This document shows positions 46,164-55,515 of a DNA stretch of 64,000 nt, piece by piece. Location of the stretch: contig NZ_LXYO01000033.1 in the NCBI RefSeq assembly GCF_001650915.1, positions 62,001 through 126,000 on the forward strand, written 5' to 3'. The translations under genes were made by a program, and so were the position numbers. The notes below the pieces were generated by a model, which was not told where the DNA came from, made no database searches, and saw only the letters and a list, made by a program, of their open reading frames with translations. Source of the DNA: Marinobacter sp. EhC06. Lineage in GTDB: Bacteria > Pseudomonadota > Gammaproteobacteria > Pseudomonadales > Oleiphilaceae. The stretch's first letter is position 1, and each line of letters begins with the position of its first letter.

Positions 46164-46281
46164 AGGATGGTGGGCCGATTAGCTTTCCAAAACACGCTCC
46201 TTGCGGCACATCCCTGTGACGCTTGGGCTCCGCCATCCATGGCTCCGCACAGTTTTGGAAAGCTAATCGGCCCACCATCCT
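46164..46281. repeat. Hairpin element, copy 2, downstream of the prolyl isomerase gene
   Basis: Arms at 46164-46193 and 46252-46281 are perfect 30-nt inverted repeats around a 58-nt core that is 56/58 identical to copy 1 (39973-40090) but inverted relative to it. Only the inner 11 bp of the arms are shared between copies. It begins about 35 nt after the stop codon of the upstream gene. Confidence 0.92.
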
Positions 46282-46315
46282 CCAAACCGAAGAGTTAACC
46301 TTCAGATCATCCTGC

Positions 46316-47122
46316 TTACTGCATTAGTGGCGAGTCGGGCAGCTCGAGATCTACTCCTTCTACCCCGGTTTCCGCTGCCAGAACCTGCAGGTACTGACGG
46401 AATGCCCGTCGGGTTACGCTCTCGCTCAGGTACTGCCTAATCTGGGGTTTGACGTGTTCATACGGGAGCTGCTGGCCGTCGATTCGTTGGTCAACGTGGA
46501 CGATGTGCCAGCCGTAGCGAGTTTCGATCAGTTCCGGGTTAAGGCCTTCTTCCAGGGACAGGACGGGACGTTCGAATTCTTCCACGGTCTGGCCTTTGCT
46601 GATCTGGCCGAGGCTGCCGCCCTGGTGGCGGGATTCGCAGGCGGAGTATTGTTTGGCCAGTTCGGCGAACTGTGAGCGGCCGTCGATGAGGGACGACAGT
46701 AACTGTTGGCCGGCTCCTTCCTGGCGGATGCGTTCCTGGACGTCGTCCGGGGCAGCAGCGAGGAGGATGTGGCTGACGGCCATCAGCGTGGGGCTGCGGA
46801 AGCGGGCCGGGTTGGCGTTATAGAAGCGTTCGCAGTCCTGTTCGGTGGGGTCCGGGACGTTAAGCTCGAGTTCCAGTACCCGGGCAATGCGGTCTTCTTC
46901 GTCGGCGATGTCGTCGAGCTTGAGGTGGCTGGCCTGTTGCAGGAGGAGCTCGCGGATGACGAGGCTTCTGGCAGCGTCGTGCCAGGCTTCGGCCACTTCT
47001 TCGGCCGGGTGATGCTGCATTTCCCGCGCGATGTCGTCTTCGCCGATGAGGGTTTCACCCACGTAGACCGGCGGGAACTGGTTTCTGGGCTTTTCGGCGT
47101 CGCCAACGGGGATCAGTTGCAT
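46316..47122 (-). CDS. Parvulin-type peptidyl-prolyl isomerase of the nar operon
   Basis: A 268-residue protein from the ATG at 47122; the frame continues to 47269 but across a repeat-rich spacer. A parvulin (PpiC) domain covers about 125-235: ISHILLAAAPDD-like AVSHILLA, RSQFAELAKQYSACESRHQGGSLGQISKGQTVEEFE and ETRYGWHIVHVDQR. The N-terminal part is helical, as in NifM/SurA-like proteins. There is no signal peptide, so it should act in the cytoplasm. Parvulins are often the last gene of narGHJI operons in pseudomonads and are thought to aid folding of the nitrate reductase. Confidence 0.88.
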   Translation of the reverse strand: MQLIPVGDAEKPRNQFPPVYVGETLIGEDDIAREMQHHPAEEVAEAWHDAARSLVIRELLLQQASHLKLDDIADEEDRIARVLELELNVPDPTEQDCERFYNANPARFRSPTLMAVSHILLAAAPDDVQERIRQEGAGQQLLSSLIDGRSQFAELAKQYSACESRHQGGSLGQISKGQTVEEFERPVLSLEEGLNPELIETRYGWHIVHVDQRIDGQQLPYEHVKPQIRQYLSESVTRRAFRQYLQVLAAETGVEGVDLELPDSPLMQ

Positions 47123-47144
47123 GATGGTTACCTTTTGATCTGGT

Positions 47145-47256
47145 TGTCGGATTACGCTTCGCTCATTGTGCCGCTCGACGGTAAATCCGATCTCCATTTG
47201 TGCTCTCGGGTTCGGGTAGGTCGGATTAGCGTGGCCCCGCCACGCGTAATCCGACA
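47145..47256. repeat. REP-like composite with TCGGATTACGC motifs between narI and the isomerase gene
   Basis: TGTCGGATTACGC (47145-47157) is repeated inverted at 47244-47256. The right-hand copy also forms a tight hairpin with 47220-47234 around CCCC. This is the layout of a bacterial interspersed mosaic (REP pair). It sits inside the operon, after narI, and may separate expression of the isomerase from narGHJI. Confidence 0.7.
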
Positions 47257-47283
47257 CCTTCACCGTCACCTCAACTCAAACAA

Positions 47284-47964
47284 TTACGCCCGCTTGCGAA
47301 CCACCTGGTACTTCCGACCGAAATACTCCACCGGCACGCTGAGCATGTGCACCAGGCGGGTGAACGGGAAGAGCACGAAGATGGTCAGGCCCAGGAAGAT
47401 GTGGGTCTTGTAGATCCAGTGCACGTCGGCAATATAGCCAGCCACGCCGCCTTGGAGAGTGACAATACCCTGGGCCCAGGCGGAGAACTTGAGCATGGTG
47501 CTGCCATCCAGGTGGCCCATGGTGGGCAGAATGGTCAGCAGGCCGAGTGCCAGCTGGATGACCAGGATGACGATGATCATGTTGTCCGCAAAGGTGCTGC
47601 TGGCCTTAACGCGCGGGTCGGTCAGCCGGCGCCATGCGAGCATACCGCCGCCGACAATCGCCATCACGCCGGCGATTCCGCCCACCACGATTGCCATCAC
47701 CTGCTTGGTGCCAGGGGTCATGAACGGCTCATAGAGCGCGTGCGGGGTCAGCAGGCCCACCAGGTGGCCGAAGAAGATCACCAGTACGCCGACATGGAAC
47801 AGCACGCTGGCCATCACCATGTTTTTCTTGCGCAGCATCTGGCTGGAATGGGCTTTCCAGGTGAACTGGCCCTGGTCATAGCGAGCCCAGGTGCCAATCA
47901 CGAGGATCGCGATAGCAATGTAGGGATAAACCCCGAACAACAGTGTATTGAGATAGGACATCAT
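47284..47964 (-). CDS. narI: Respiratory nitrate reductase gamma subunit (cytochrome b)
   Basis: A 226-residue membrane protein with five hydrophobic segments starting YLNTLLFGVYPYIAIAILVIG. It binds two b haems through conserved histidines (for example FHVGVLVIFFGHLVG and KTHIFLGLTIFVLFPFTRLVH) and oxidises quinol for NarGH. A GGAGG site lies before the start. It is followed by a REP-like spacer and the prolyl isomerase gene. Confidence 0.95.
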   Translation of the reverse strand: MMSYLNTLLFGVYPYIAIAILVIGTWARYDQGQFTWKAHSSQMLRKKNMVMASVLFHVGVLVIFFGHLVGLLTPHALYEPFMTPGTKQVMAIVVGGIAGVMAIVGGGMLAWRRLTDPRVKASSTFADNMIIVILVIQLALGLLTILPTMGHLDGSTMLKFSAWAQGIVTLQGGVAGYIADVHWIYKTHIFLGLTIFVLFPFTRLVHMLSVPVEYFGRKYQVVRKRA

Positions 47965-47984
47965 TTCCGTTTCCTCCTGCGCCC

Positions 47985-48725
47985 TCAGGCGCGCCCTGCC
48001 TGACGGGGTGTTGCGTCCGTCATCAGCTGATCACTCAGGTGAATGGTCTGGGTCTGTTCCAGTTCCCGGCGGCGTTGGCCTACAACACTGCCGGTACTGC
48101 AGGAGCTGCCCTGATCATCAACAAACTTCACCATTTCCTCTTCCCAGACCTTGTCCAGAGCCTCCGGGGTGTCGTCGCGCTCTTCCGAGGCGACGATCCG
48201 GGCCAGCTCCTGGCGGTTTGCCGCGCGCCCGGAGAGGGTCAGCAGCGAATCCATCACCACGTGATAGAAACTTTCACGCTGGTACAGACGCTCACCCAGC
48301 AAGCCCAGGATGTGGTGGATGTCCTCCAGCCAGTTCCGGATCTCGTCCCAGGGACGGGTGGAGAGGTATTCCAGGAACAGTGGCAGGTAGTCCGGCAGTT
48401 CCCTGGCGTCGATTTCCAGACCGTTGCTGCGATATTCCTCCATCAGGTCCACCATGGCCTGGCCACGATCCCGGGATTCCCCGTGCACGTGTTCGAACAG
48501 CAGCAGGGACGTGGCCCGGCCTTTGTCGAACATGCCGACGTAGTTTTCCTGCACGTCCAGCAAGTCGCCATCGCAGACCATTTCCACACAGCGCAGCAGT
48601 TGCTCCTTGTTCTGCCTCGGCAGCCGGCTGTCCTCGAGGACAGCTGCAATGAGGGCGTCTTTGGAGGCCTGGAGTTCTTCGGTCGGGTACTCAAGCACCC
48701 GTGCCAGTACTTTTAAAAGTTGCAT
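47985..48725 (-). CDS. narJ: Nitrate reductase assembly chaperone NarJ
   Basis: A 246-residue protein from the ATG at 48725 (GGAGG upstream; the longer frame is not needed). NarJ/TorD signature: LLLFEHVHGESRDRGQAMVDL and LPDYLPLFLEYL. It binds apo-NarG for insertion of the molybdenum cofactor and is not part of the final enzyme. Starts 10 bp after narH. Confidence 0.93.
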   Translation of the reverse strand: MQLLKVLARVLEYPTEELQASKDALIAAVLEDSRLPRQNKEQLLRCVEMVCDGDLLDVQENYVGMFDKGRATSLLLFEHVHGESRDRGQAMVDLMEEYRSNGLEIDARELPDYLPLFLEYLSTRPWDEIRNWLEDIHHILGLLGERLYQRESFYHVVMDSLLTLSGRAANRQELARIVASEERDDTPEALDKVWEEEMVKFVDDQGSSCSTGSVVGQRRRELEQTQTIHLSDQLMTDATPRQAGRA

Positions 48726-48735
48726 CTCGGCCTCC

Positions 48736-50310
48736 TTATTCCTGCAGCTGTTTCGGGTCAACCTGCTTCACGGTCGACAGCTTCTGAACCATGCTGGTGG
48801 TCTGCTTGCGTCCACCGAACATGTTGAATTTGCTGTCGCCGTTGCAGCCTTCACCGAAGCTGAAGCCGCAGCCGTTGCGCTCACCATGGGCGGTGGCATC
48901 GGGGAAGGCTTCTTTCGCCAGCTCACGGTGGCTGGTGGGAATCACGAAGCGATCCTCGTAGTTGGCGATGGCCAGGTAGCGATACATTTCGTCCGCCTGG
49001 GCCTTGGTCAGACCGGCTTCCTCAAGGGCGCGCAGGTCTTCCTTGCCTTCAACTGTCTCGGCACGCTTGTACAGGCGCATGGCCATGATCCGCTTGAGGG
49101 CCCGGACAATCGGCTTCTCATCACCAGCGGTGAGCAGATTGGCCAGGTACTTCACCGGGATCCGCAGGCTTTCGATCTTGGGCAGTATGCCGTCGAATTC
49201 GACCTTGCCGGCTTCCGCCGCGGATTGGATCGGGCTCAGAGGCGGCACGTACCAGACCATGGGCAGGGTGCGGTATTCCGGGTGCAGAGGCAGGGCCAGC
49301 TTCCAGTCCACCGCCATCTTGTACACCGGGCTCTGCTGGGCAGCTTCGATCACATTCATCGGAATGCCATCTTTCTTCGCCTGCTCGATCACCTTCGGGT
49401 CGAACGGGTCCAGGAAGATTTCCAGCTGCTTTTCGTAAAGCTCATGCTCGCCCGGGGCGCTGGCCACTTCTTCGATGCGGTCTGCGTCGTACAGCAACAC
49501 ACCGAGATAGCGAATCCGGCCAACACAGGTTTCGGAGCACACGGTGGGCATGCCGGCTTCGATCCGCGGGTAGCAGAAAATGCACTTCTCGGACTTGCCG
49601 GTTTTCCAGTTGAAGTAGATCTTCTTGTAGGGGCAGCCGGAGACACACATCCGCCAGCCACGGCACTTGTCCTGGTCGATCAGGACGATGCCGTCTTCCT
49701 CACGCTTGTAGATGGCACCACTCGGGCAGCTGGCAACACACGCCGGGTTCAGGCAGTGCTCGCACAGGCGCGGCAGGTACATCATGAAGGTGTTTTCGAA
49801 CTGGCCGTAGATATCCGCCTGCACCTGGTCAAAGTTCTTGTCCTTGCGGCGCTTGGCGAACTCGGTACCGAGAATCTCTTCCCAGTTCGGGCCCCATTCG
49901 ATTTTCTGCATGCGCTGGCCGGAAATCAGCGAGCGTGGCCTGGCCACCGGCTGGTGTTTCATGTCGCCGGCGGTATGCAGGTGCTGATAATCGAAATCGA
50001 ACGGCTCGTAGTAGTCGTCGATCTGGGGCAGGTCCGGGTTGGCGAATATGTTCGCCAGTACTCGGAAGCGGCCACCGATCTTCGGGCGGATCTTGCCGGA
50101 GCTGTCACGCATCCAGCCGCCCTTCCATTTGTCCTGGTTCTCCCACTCTTTCGGGTAGCCAATACCTGGCTTGGTCTCGACGTTGTTGAACCAGGCGTAT
50201 TCCATGCCTTCACGGCTGGTCCATACGTTTTTGCAGGTTACTGAACAGGTGTGGCAACCGATGCACTTGTCCAGGTTCAGCACCATGCCGACTTGGGAAC
50301 GGATCTTCAT
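48736..50310 (-). CDS. narH: Respiratory nitrate reductase beta subunit (iron-sulfur)
   Basis: A 524-residue electron-transfer subunit with four cysteine groups: CIGCHTCSVTCKNVW (10-30), CEHCLNPACVASCPSGAIYKR, CRGWRMCVSGCPYKKIYFNW and CIFCYPRIEAGMPTVCSETCVG. Tryptophan in the third group (CRGWRMC) marks the [3Fe-4S] site. It overlaps the narG stop by 4 bp (ATGA). Confidence 0.96.
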   Translation of the reverse strand: MKIRSQVGMVLNLDKCIGCHTCSVTCKNVWTSREGMEYAWFNNVETKPGIGYPKEWENQDKWKGGWMRDSSGKIRPKIGGRFRVLANIFANPDLPQIDDYYEPFDFDYQHLHTAGDMKHQPVARPRSLISGQRMQKIEWGPNWEEILGTEFAKRRKDKNFDQVQADIYGQFENTFMMYLPRLCEHCLNPACVASCPSGAIYKREEDGIVLIDQDKCRGWRMCVSGCPYKKIYFNWKTGKSEKCIFCYPRIEAGMPTVCSETCVGRIRYLGVLLYDADRIEEVASAPGEHELYEKQLEIFLDPFDPKVIEQAKKDGIPMNVIEAAQQSPVYKMAVDWKLALPLHPEYRTLPMVWYVPPLSPIQSAAEAGKVEFDGILPKIESLRIPVKYLANLLTAGDEKPIVRALKRIMAMRLYKRAETVEGKEDLRALEEAGLTKAQADEMYRYLAIANYEDRFVIPTSHRELAKEAFPDATAHGERNGCGFSFGEGCNGDSKFNMFGGRKQTTSMVQKLSTVKQVDPKQLQE

Positions 50311-53300
50311 TTTACAGCCTCCTGAACAGTGTCATTGCCTTCACCGTCGAGCCAGTCGACGTTGTGCATCTTGCGAACCACCACGAATTCGTCTCGGTTG
50401 GAACCTACGGTGCCGTAGTAGTTGAAGCCGTAGGAATACTGGGCGTAACCGCCGATCATGTGGGTCGGCTTCGGGCACACCCGGGTGACCGAGTTGTGGA
50501 TACCGCCACGGGTACCGGTGATTTCCGAGCCCGGAATGTTCACGATCCGCTCCTGGGCGTGGTACATCATCACCATGCCTGGCATCACCCGCTGACTCAC
50601 AACCGCCCGGGCTGCAATGGCGCCATTGGCGTTGAACAGCTCAATCCAGTCGTTGTCCTCGATGGCCAGTTCTTTGGCGTCGTCTTCACTCAGCCACACG
50701 ATCGGGCCACCGCGCGACAGGGTCAGCATCAGCAGGTTGTCGCTGTAGGTGCTGTGAATACCCCACTTCTGGTGCGGTGTGATCCAGTTCAGCGCTTTCT
50801 CGGCATTGCCGTTGCTGCGCTGATTAATCATGTGACTCACGGTTTTGGTGTTGATCGGCGGGCGATACACCAGCAGGCTTTCGCCGAAGGCACGCATCCA
50901 CTCGTGATCCTGGTAGAACTGCTGACGACCGGTCAGGGTGCGCCAGGGGATCAGCTCATGGACGTTGGTGTATCCGGCGTTGTAGGACACGTGTTCGTCT
51001 TCCAGGCCAGACCAGGTCGGGCTGGAAATGATCTTGCGCGGCTGCGCCACGATGTCCCGGAAGCGGATTTTTTCCTCTTCCTTGTTCTTTGCCAGATGGG
51101 TGTGATCCAGGCCGGTAAACTCGGACAATGCCGCCCAGGCTTTTACCGCCACCTGGCCATTGGTTTCCGGGGCCAGGGTGAGGATCACTTCTGCGGCATC
51201 GATAGCACTCTCGATCTTCGGACGGCCGGCGTTGGCTCCGTCGATGTGCTTGTAGTTCAGATCACCCAGGAACTTCACTTCCTTCTCGGTGTTCCAGTTG
51301 ATGCCCTTGCCACCGTTACCCAGCTTGTCCATCAGCGGGCCAAGGGAGGTGAAGCGCGCGTAGGTGTTCGGGTAATCCCGCTCAACGGTAATGAAGTTGG
51401 GCGCGGTCTTGCCCGGGATCAGGTCGCACTCGCCCCGCTTCCAGTCCTTCACATCGAACGGCTGGCCCAGCTCCGCCGGCGCATCGTGCAGCAGCGGCAG
51501 GGTGACCACGTCTTTCTCGACACCCAGGTGGCCTTCGGTGGCCTTGGAGAACGCCTTGGCAATGCCTTTGTAGATCTCCCAGTCACTGCGCGCTTCCCAA
51601 GCCGGATCGGTGGCTGCGGTCAGCGGGTGAATGAACGGGTGCATGTCGGAGGTATTCAGATCGTTCTTCTCGTACCAGGTGGCCGTCGGCAGAACGATGT
51701 CTGAATACAGACAGGTGGTGGACATGCGGAAATCCAGGGTCACCAGCAGGTCGAGCTTGCCTTCCGGCGCCTCGTCATGCCATTTGACCTCTTTCGGCTT
51801 GGCGCCACCTTCATGGCCCAGATCCTTGCCCTGCAGGCCGCTCTTGGTACCCAGCAGGTACTTGAGCATATACTCATGGCCCTTACCGGAGGACCCCAGC
51901 AGGTTGGATCGCCAGATAAACATATTGCGCGGATGGTTCTGGGGCGCTTCCGGATCCTCACTGGCAAACGCCAGGGAACCGTCTTTCATGGACTGCGCCA
52001 CATAGTCCGACACTTCCATTCCGGCTTTTTCCGCCTCAGCAGCAATACCCAACGGGTTTCGGTTGAGCTGCGGAGCAGACGGCAGCCAGCCCATGCGCTC
52101 GGCGCGCACGTTGTAGTCAATCAGGCTGCCGCCAAATTTGGACTTGTCTGCCAGCGGCGACAGGATCTCGTCGACACCCAGCTTCTCGTAACGCCACTGA
52201 CCGGAGTGGGCGTAGAAGAAGGAGGTGGAGTTCATGTGCCGGGGCGGACGCTGCCAGTCCAGACCAAAGGCCAGCGGCTGCCAGCCAGTCTGCGGACGCA
52301 GTTTTTCCTGGCCAACGTAGTGGGCCCAGCCGCCACCGCTCTGGCCGATACAGCCACACATGATCAGCATGTTGATCAGGCCGCGGTAGTTCATGTCCAT
52401 GTGGTACCAGTGGTTCATACCGGCACCGACGATGACCATGGAACGGCCTTTGGTCTTGTCTGCGTTATCGGCGAACTCACGGGCAATGCGGATCACTTTC
52501 TCGGCGGGGACGCCGGTGATCTTTTCCTGCCAGGCCGGGGTGTAAGGCTTAACTTCGTCATAGGAAGTGGCACCGTCATCCTCGCCCAGGCCGCGGCTGA
52601 TGCCGTAGTTGGCGACCATCAGGTCATAGACGGTAACCACACGCCCTTCGGAGCCGTCTGCCAGCTTGACCTTACGGGTACCCAGCTTGTGCTTGAGGAT
52701 GTCCTTGATTTCCACGTGCTTGAAGTGGTCGTGCTCGATACCACCAAAGTACGGGAAGGCGACGTCCACAACGTCATCGTGCTTCTCGACCATGGACAGC
52801 TGCAGGTTGACGTCGGAGCCTTTGGCGGTCTGCTTCAGGTTCCACTTGCCCTTCTCGCCCCAGCGGTAGCCAATGGAACCATTGGGAGCCGTCAGCTCAC
52901 CGGAGGCTTCATCAATGGCGATGGTTTTCCACTCGGGGTTGTTTTCTTCACCCAGCCCGTCCACCAGGTCACTGGCGCGCAGGAAGCGGCCCGGCACGAA
53001 ACTGCCGTCATCCTTCTCTTCCAGCATGACCAGGTAAGGCATGTCGGTGTAGCGACGCACGTAGTCGGTGAAGTACTCGCTGGGCTTGTCGACGTGGAAC
53101 TCTTTCAGGATCACGTGGCCCATGGCCATGCCGAGAGCCGCGTCGGTACCCTGCTTGGGGTTCATCCACTCGTCGGACAGCTTGGAGACTTCGGCGTAGT
53201 CCGGAGTAATGGCGACGGTCTTGGTGCCCTTGTAACGCACCTCGGTGAAGAAGTGAGCGTCCGGAGTACGAGTCTGGGGCACGTTGGAGCCCCAGGCAAT

Positions 53301-54050
53301 GATGTAGCCGGAGTTGTACCAGTCGGCGGATTCCGGCACATCGGTCTGCTCACCCCAGGTCTGGGGTGAGGCCGGCGGCAGGTCGCAGTACCAGTCATAG
53401 AAGCTCATGCACACGCCGCCGATCATGGACAGGTAACGGCTGCCGGCAGCGTAGGAAACCATGGACATGGCGGGAATCGGCGAGAAGCCGATGATGCGGT
53501 CCGGGCCATGCTTTTTGGCGGTATAGACGTTGGAGGCGCCAATCAGCTCGTTGACTTCATCCCAGCTGGAGCGCACGAATCCGCCCATACCACGGCGGGG
53601 CTTGTACTCAGCGGTTTTCTTGGGGTCTTCCACGATAGAAGCCCAGGCTTCCACCGGGTCATTAAACTGCATGCGCGCGGCACGCCAAAGCTTCATCAGA
53701 TGCTTGCGCATCAACGGGTACTTCAGGCGGTTGGCACTGTACATGTACCAGGAATAGCTGGCACCACGTGGGCAGCCGCGTGGCTCGTGGTTGGGCAGAT
53801 CCGGACGGGTACGGGGATAATCGGTTTGCTGGGTTTCCCAGGTAACCAGGCCGTTCTTGACGTAAATTTTCCAGCTGCAGGAGCCGGTGCAGTTTACGCC
53901 GTGGGTGGAACGCACGATCTTGTCGTGCTGCCAGCGCTGGCGGTAGCTGTCTTCCCATTCGCGACTGACTTCGTGGGTTTCGCCATGGCCGTTGGAGAAC
54001 GGCTCGCGCTTCTTCCTGAAGTAATTCAGTTTATCGATCAAATGACTCAT
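50307..54050 (-). CDS. narG: Respiratory nitrate reductase alpha subunit (molybdopterin)
   Basis: A 1247-residue catalytic subunit, standard NarG length, reducing nitrate to nitrite on the cytoplasmic side of the membrane. The N-terminal FS0 cluster ligands are H50, C54, C58 and C93 (STHGVNCTGSCSWKIYV and RGCPRGASYSW). The molybdenum-binding region is in ADWYNSGYIIAWGSNVPQTRTPDAHF. The N-terminal MSHLIDKLNYF lacks a Tat signal, as expected. A perfect 16-bp palindrome of the NarL 7-2-7 type lies 101 bp upstream. Confidence 0.97.
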   Translation of the reverse strand: MSHLIDKLNYFRKKREPFSNGHGETHEVSREWEDSYRQRWQHDKIVRSTHGVNCTGSCSWKIYVKNGLVTWETQQTDYPRTRPDLPNHEPRGCPRGASYSWYMYSANRLKYPLMRKHLMKLWRAARMQFNDPVEAWASIVEDPKKTAEYKPRRGMGGFVRSSWDEVNELIGASNVYTAKKHGPDRIIGFSPIPAMSMVSYAAGSRYLSMIGGVCMSFYDWYCDLPPASPQTWGEQTDVPESADWYNSGYIIAWGSNVPQTRTPDAHFFTEVRYKGTKTVAITPDYAEVSKLSDEWMNPKQGTDAALGMAMGHVILKEFHVDKPSEYFTDYVRRYTDMPYLVMLEEKDDGSFVPGRFLRASDLVDGLGEENNPEWKTIAIDEASGELTAPNGSIGYRWGEKGKWNLKQTAKGSDVNLQLSMVEKHDDVVDVAFPYFGGIEHDHFKHVEIKDILKHKLGTRKVKLADGSEGRVVTVYDLMVANYGISRGLGEDDGATSYDEVKPYTPAWQEKITGVPAEKVIRIAREFADNADKTKGRSMVIVGAGMNHWYHMDMNYRGLINMLIMCGCIGQSGGGWAHYVGQEKLRPQTGWQPLAFGLDWQRPPRHMNSTSFFYAHSGQWRYEKLGVDEILSPLADKSKFGGSLIDYNVRAERMGWLPSAPQLNRNPLGIAAEAEKAGMEVSDYVAQSMKDGSLAFASEDPEAPQNHPRNMFIWRSNLLGSSGKGHEYMLKYLLGTKSGLQGKDLGHEGGAKPKEVKWHDEAPEGKLDLLVTLDFRMSTTCLYSDIVLPTATWYEKNDLNTSDMHPFIHPLTAATDPAWEARSDWEIYKGIAKAFSKATEGHLGVEKDVVTLPLLHDAPAELGQPFDVKDWKRGECDLIPGKTAPNFITVERDYPNTYARFTSLGPLMDKLGNGGKGINWNTEKEVKFLGDLNYKHIDGANAGRPKIESAIDAAEVILTLAPETNGQVAVKAWAALSEFTGLDHTHLAKNKEEEKIRFRDIVAQPRKIISSPTWSGLEDEHVSYNAGYTNVHELIPWRTLTGRQQFYQDHEWMRAFGESLLVYRPPINTKTVSHMINQRSNGNAEKALNWITPHQKWGIHSTYSDNLLMLTLSRGGPIVWLSEDDAKELAIEDNDWIELFNANGAIAARAVVSQRVMPGMVMMYHAQERIVNIPGSEITGTRGGIHNSVTRVCPKPTHMIGGYAQYSYGFNYYGTVGSNRDEFVVVRKMHNVDWLDGEGNDTVQEAVK

Positions 54051-54150
54051 GGTCTCTCTCTCCGTCTGCCGGATCGTTTCTCCGATTTGAGACCATTGTG
54101 TGTGAGAAAAACCGCGAAATCTGCGTGGTTACTACCTCATAACCCGTTTC

Positions 54151-54166
54151 TACCACCCTGGTGGTA
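54151..54166. promoter_or_regulatory. Perfect 7-2-7 palindrome between narK and narG
   Basis: TACCACC-CT-GGTGGTA: a perfect inverted repeat in the NarL 7-2-7 layout, each heptamer matching TACYNMT at six of seven positions. It could serve a second, narG-proximal promoter inside the narKGHJI operon. Confidence 0.6.
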
Positions 54167-54172
54167 GGCGGC

Positions 54173-55441
54173 TTATATCCCCGGGTGGAGAAGGTGTTCA
54201 CGCTCGTGCCGGCGGCTTTCCCGGGCAAACAGGAAAAGACAGCCAAGCAGCAGCAGAAAGAGGATCATGAAGACCGCACTGCGGATACCCAGCCAGTGGT
54301 TAACGCTGCTGAAAATCACCGGCAGCACAAAGGCTACCGAACAGGCGCTCACCAGAAGCAGCCCGGCAATAAAGGCCGCCACCGAACGATTCTCAACAAT
54401 AACCAGCCGCTGGAGGCTGCCCATGGTGCAGCCCATGGCCAGCCCGAGGGTAACGACAAACACACCCTCTACTTGCATGGGCAGGGCAAATTCAACGCGG
54501 ATTGTGGCGTCAACGCCCTGGATAAACAGGGTCATGGGTGGGTAAGACAAAACAAACAGCGCCATCAGACAGACCATCAGTGCGCGACTGACAACCCTTG
54601 CACTGCCGAATCGATCGGAAAACCCGCCTCCCACGATCTGGGCCAGGGCTCCGGGAATAACAAACCATTGAGCCAGCCGCGCGCCGGAGTCCACTGGCAG
54701 GTCAAACTGCGAGGACAGATAATCCGGCAGCCACAAAGCCAACGCGAAGAAGCTGCCAGCGACAACGCCAAAATAGCCACAAAGCTGACCGGCCCGCCTC
54801 GTCTGCATGCGGTGTAACAGCACCCGGACTGACGTTTCTGCGGTCGGGTCCGCCTCAGCGTCTTCCGGATCGGTAAGCATGACCAGCAGCGCAAGCACCA
54901 GCACCAGCACGATTAGATAGGCCAACGGCACCCCGTGCCAGGAAAAGGCCTCATGGAATAGTGGCACCAGGTAGTAGTTGAATCCCGCGCCGGTTACGCC
55001 GGCGCCAAACATCCCCAGCACAAGGCCCAGGCGTTTGGATTCACAGTGTCCTGTCACGAACTGCAACCCGGCGCTGTAGAATCCACCCGCCAGACCTAGT
55101 CCGCCGGCGGCAATCAGGTACCCTGGGAAGGTATCGGTGGTCAGGAGTATCACCATGCAGACTGCGAGCCCGGCCAGACAGACCAACATGATCCGGCGGG
55201 CGCCGAATTTCTGCGCCGCCAGGCCAGCAGGAACCGCCAGCGCCGCGCCAACCGCCATCGGCATCGCCAGCAGAAATCCAAACTGCAGGTTGCTGAGAGC
55301 CAGCTCCGAACGCAGATGGACTCCGGCCACCGCAAACAGAGTCCAGCACCCGGCAGCAACAACAAAGCCCGCTACCGCCAACGGCAGTACCACTGCCAAT
55401 GACGCCAGCCGGTCATCTGCACGATCCGTTTCGGACTTCAT
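54173..55441 (-). CDS. narK: NarK-family nitrate/nitrite MFS transporter
   Basis: A 422-residue major-facilitator protein with 12 membrane segments. NarK-type motifs include VHLRSELALSNLQFGFLLAMP, GLGLAGGFYSAGLQFVTG (first nitrate signature region) and GVTGAGFNYYLVPLF. It sits directly ahead of narGHJI, as in denitrifiers where NarK1 or NarK2 imports nitrate or exchanges it for nitrite. Only one narK is present, so the NarK1/NarK2 type is uncertain. Confidence 0.9.
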   Translation of the reverse strand: MKSETDRADDRLASLAVVLPLAVAGFVVAAGCWTLFAVAGVHLRSELALSNLQFGFLLAMPMAVGAALAVPAGLAAQKFGARRIMLVCLAGLAVCMVILLTTDTFPGYLIAAGGLGLAGGFYSAGLQFVTGHCESKRLGLVLGMFGAGVTGAGFNYYLVPLFHEAFSWHGVPLAYLIVLVLVLALLVMLTDPEDAEADPTAETSVRVLLHRMQTRRAGQLCGYFGVVAGSFFALALWLPDYLSSQFDLPVDSGARLAQWFVIPGALAQIVGGGFSDRFGSARVVSRALMVCLMALFVLSYPPMTLFIQGVDATIRVEFALPMQVEGVFVVTLGLAMGCTMGSLQRLVIVENRSVAAFIAGLLLVSACSVAFVLPVIFSSVNHWLGIRSAVFMILFLLLLGCLFLFARESRRHEREHLLHPGI

Positions 55442-55515
55442 TACTGTCGCTCTTCTGGAAACCTGTTTTTCAGTTTCATCTTTTGATCATAAAAGGGTCA
55501 AAGATTATGATGGGT

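Larger units (their letters stand above)
45986..46315. other. 330-bp intergenic region upstream of dnr
   Basis: Contains, from dnr outward, a 7-2-7 palindrome (46061-46076), an FNR-type box (46100-46113) and hairpin element copy 2 (46164-46281), which abuts the 3' end of the prolyl isomerase gene. No coding sequence is evident. Confidence 0.6.

Noticed and set aside
48607..53369. Long plus-strand open frames opposite narGHJ (for example 545 and 530 codons)
   Set aside because: They lie antisense to unmistakable nar genes, have low-complexity His/Val/Gly-rich translations and arise from high GC at third codon positions.
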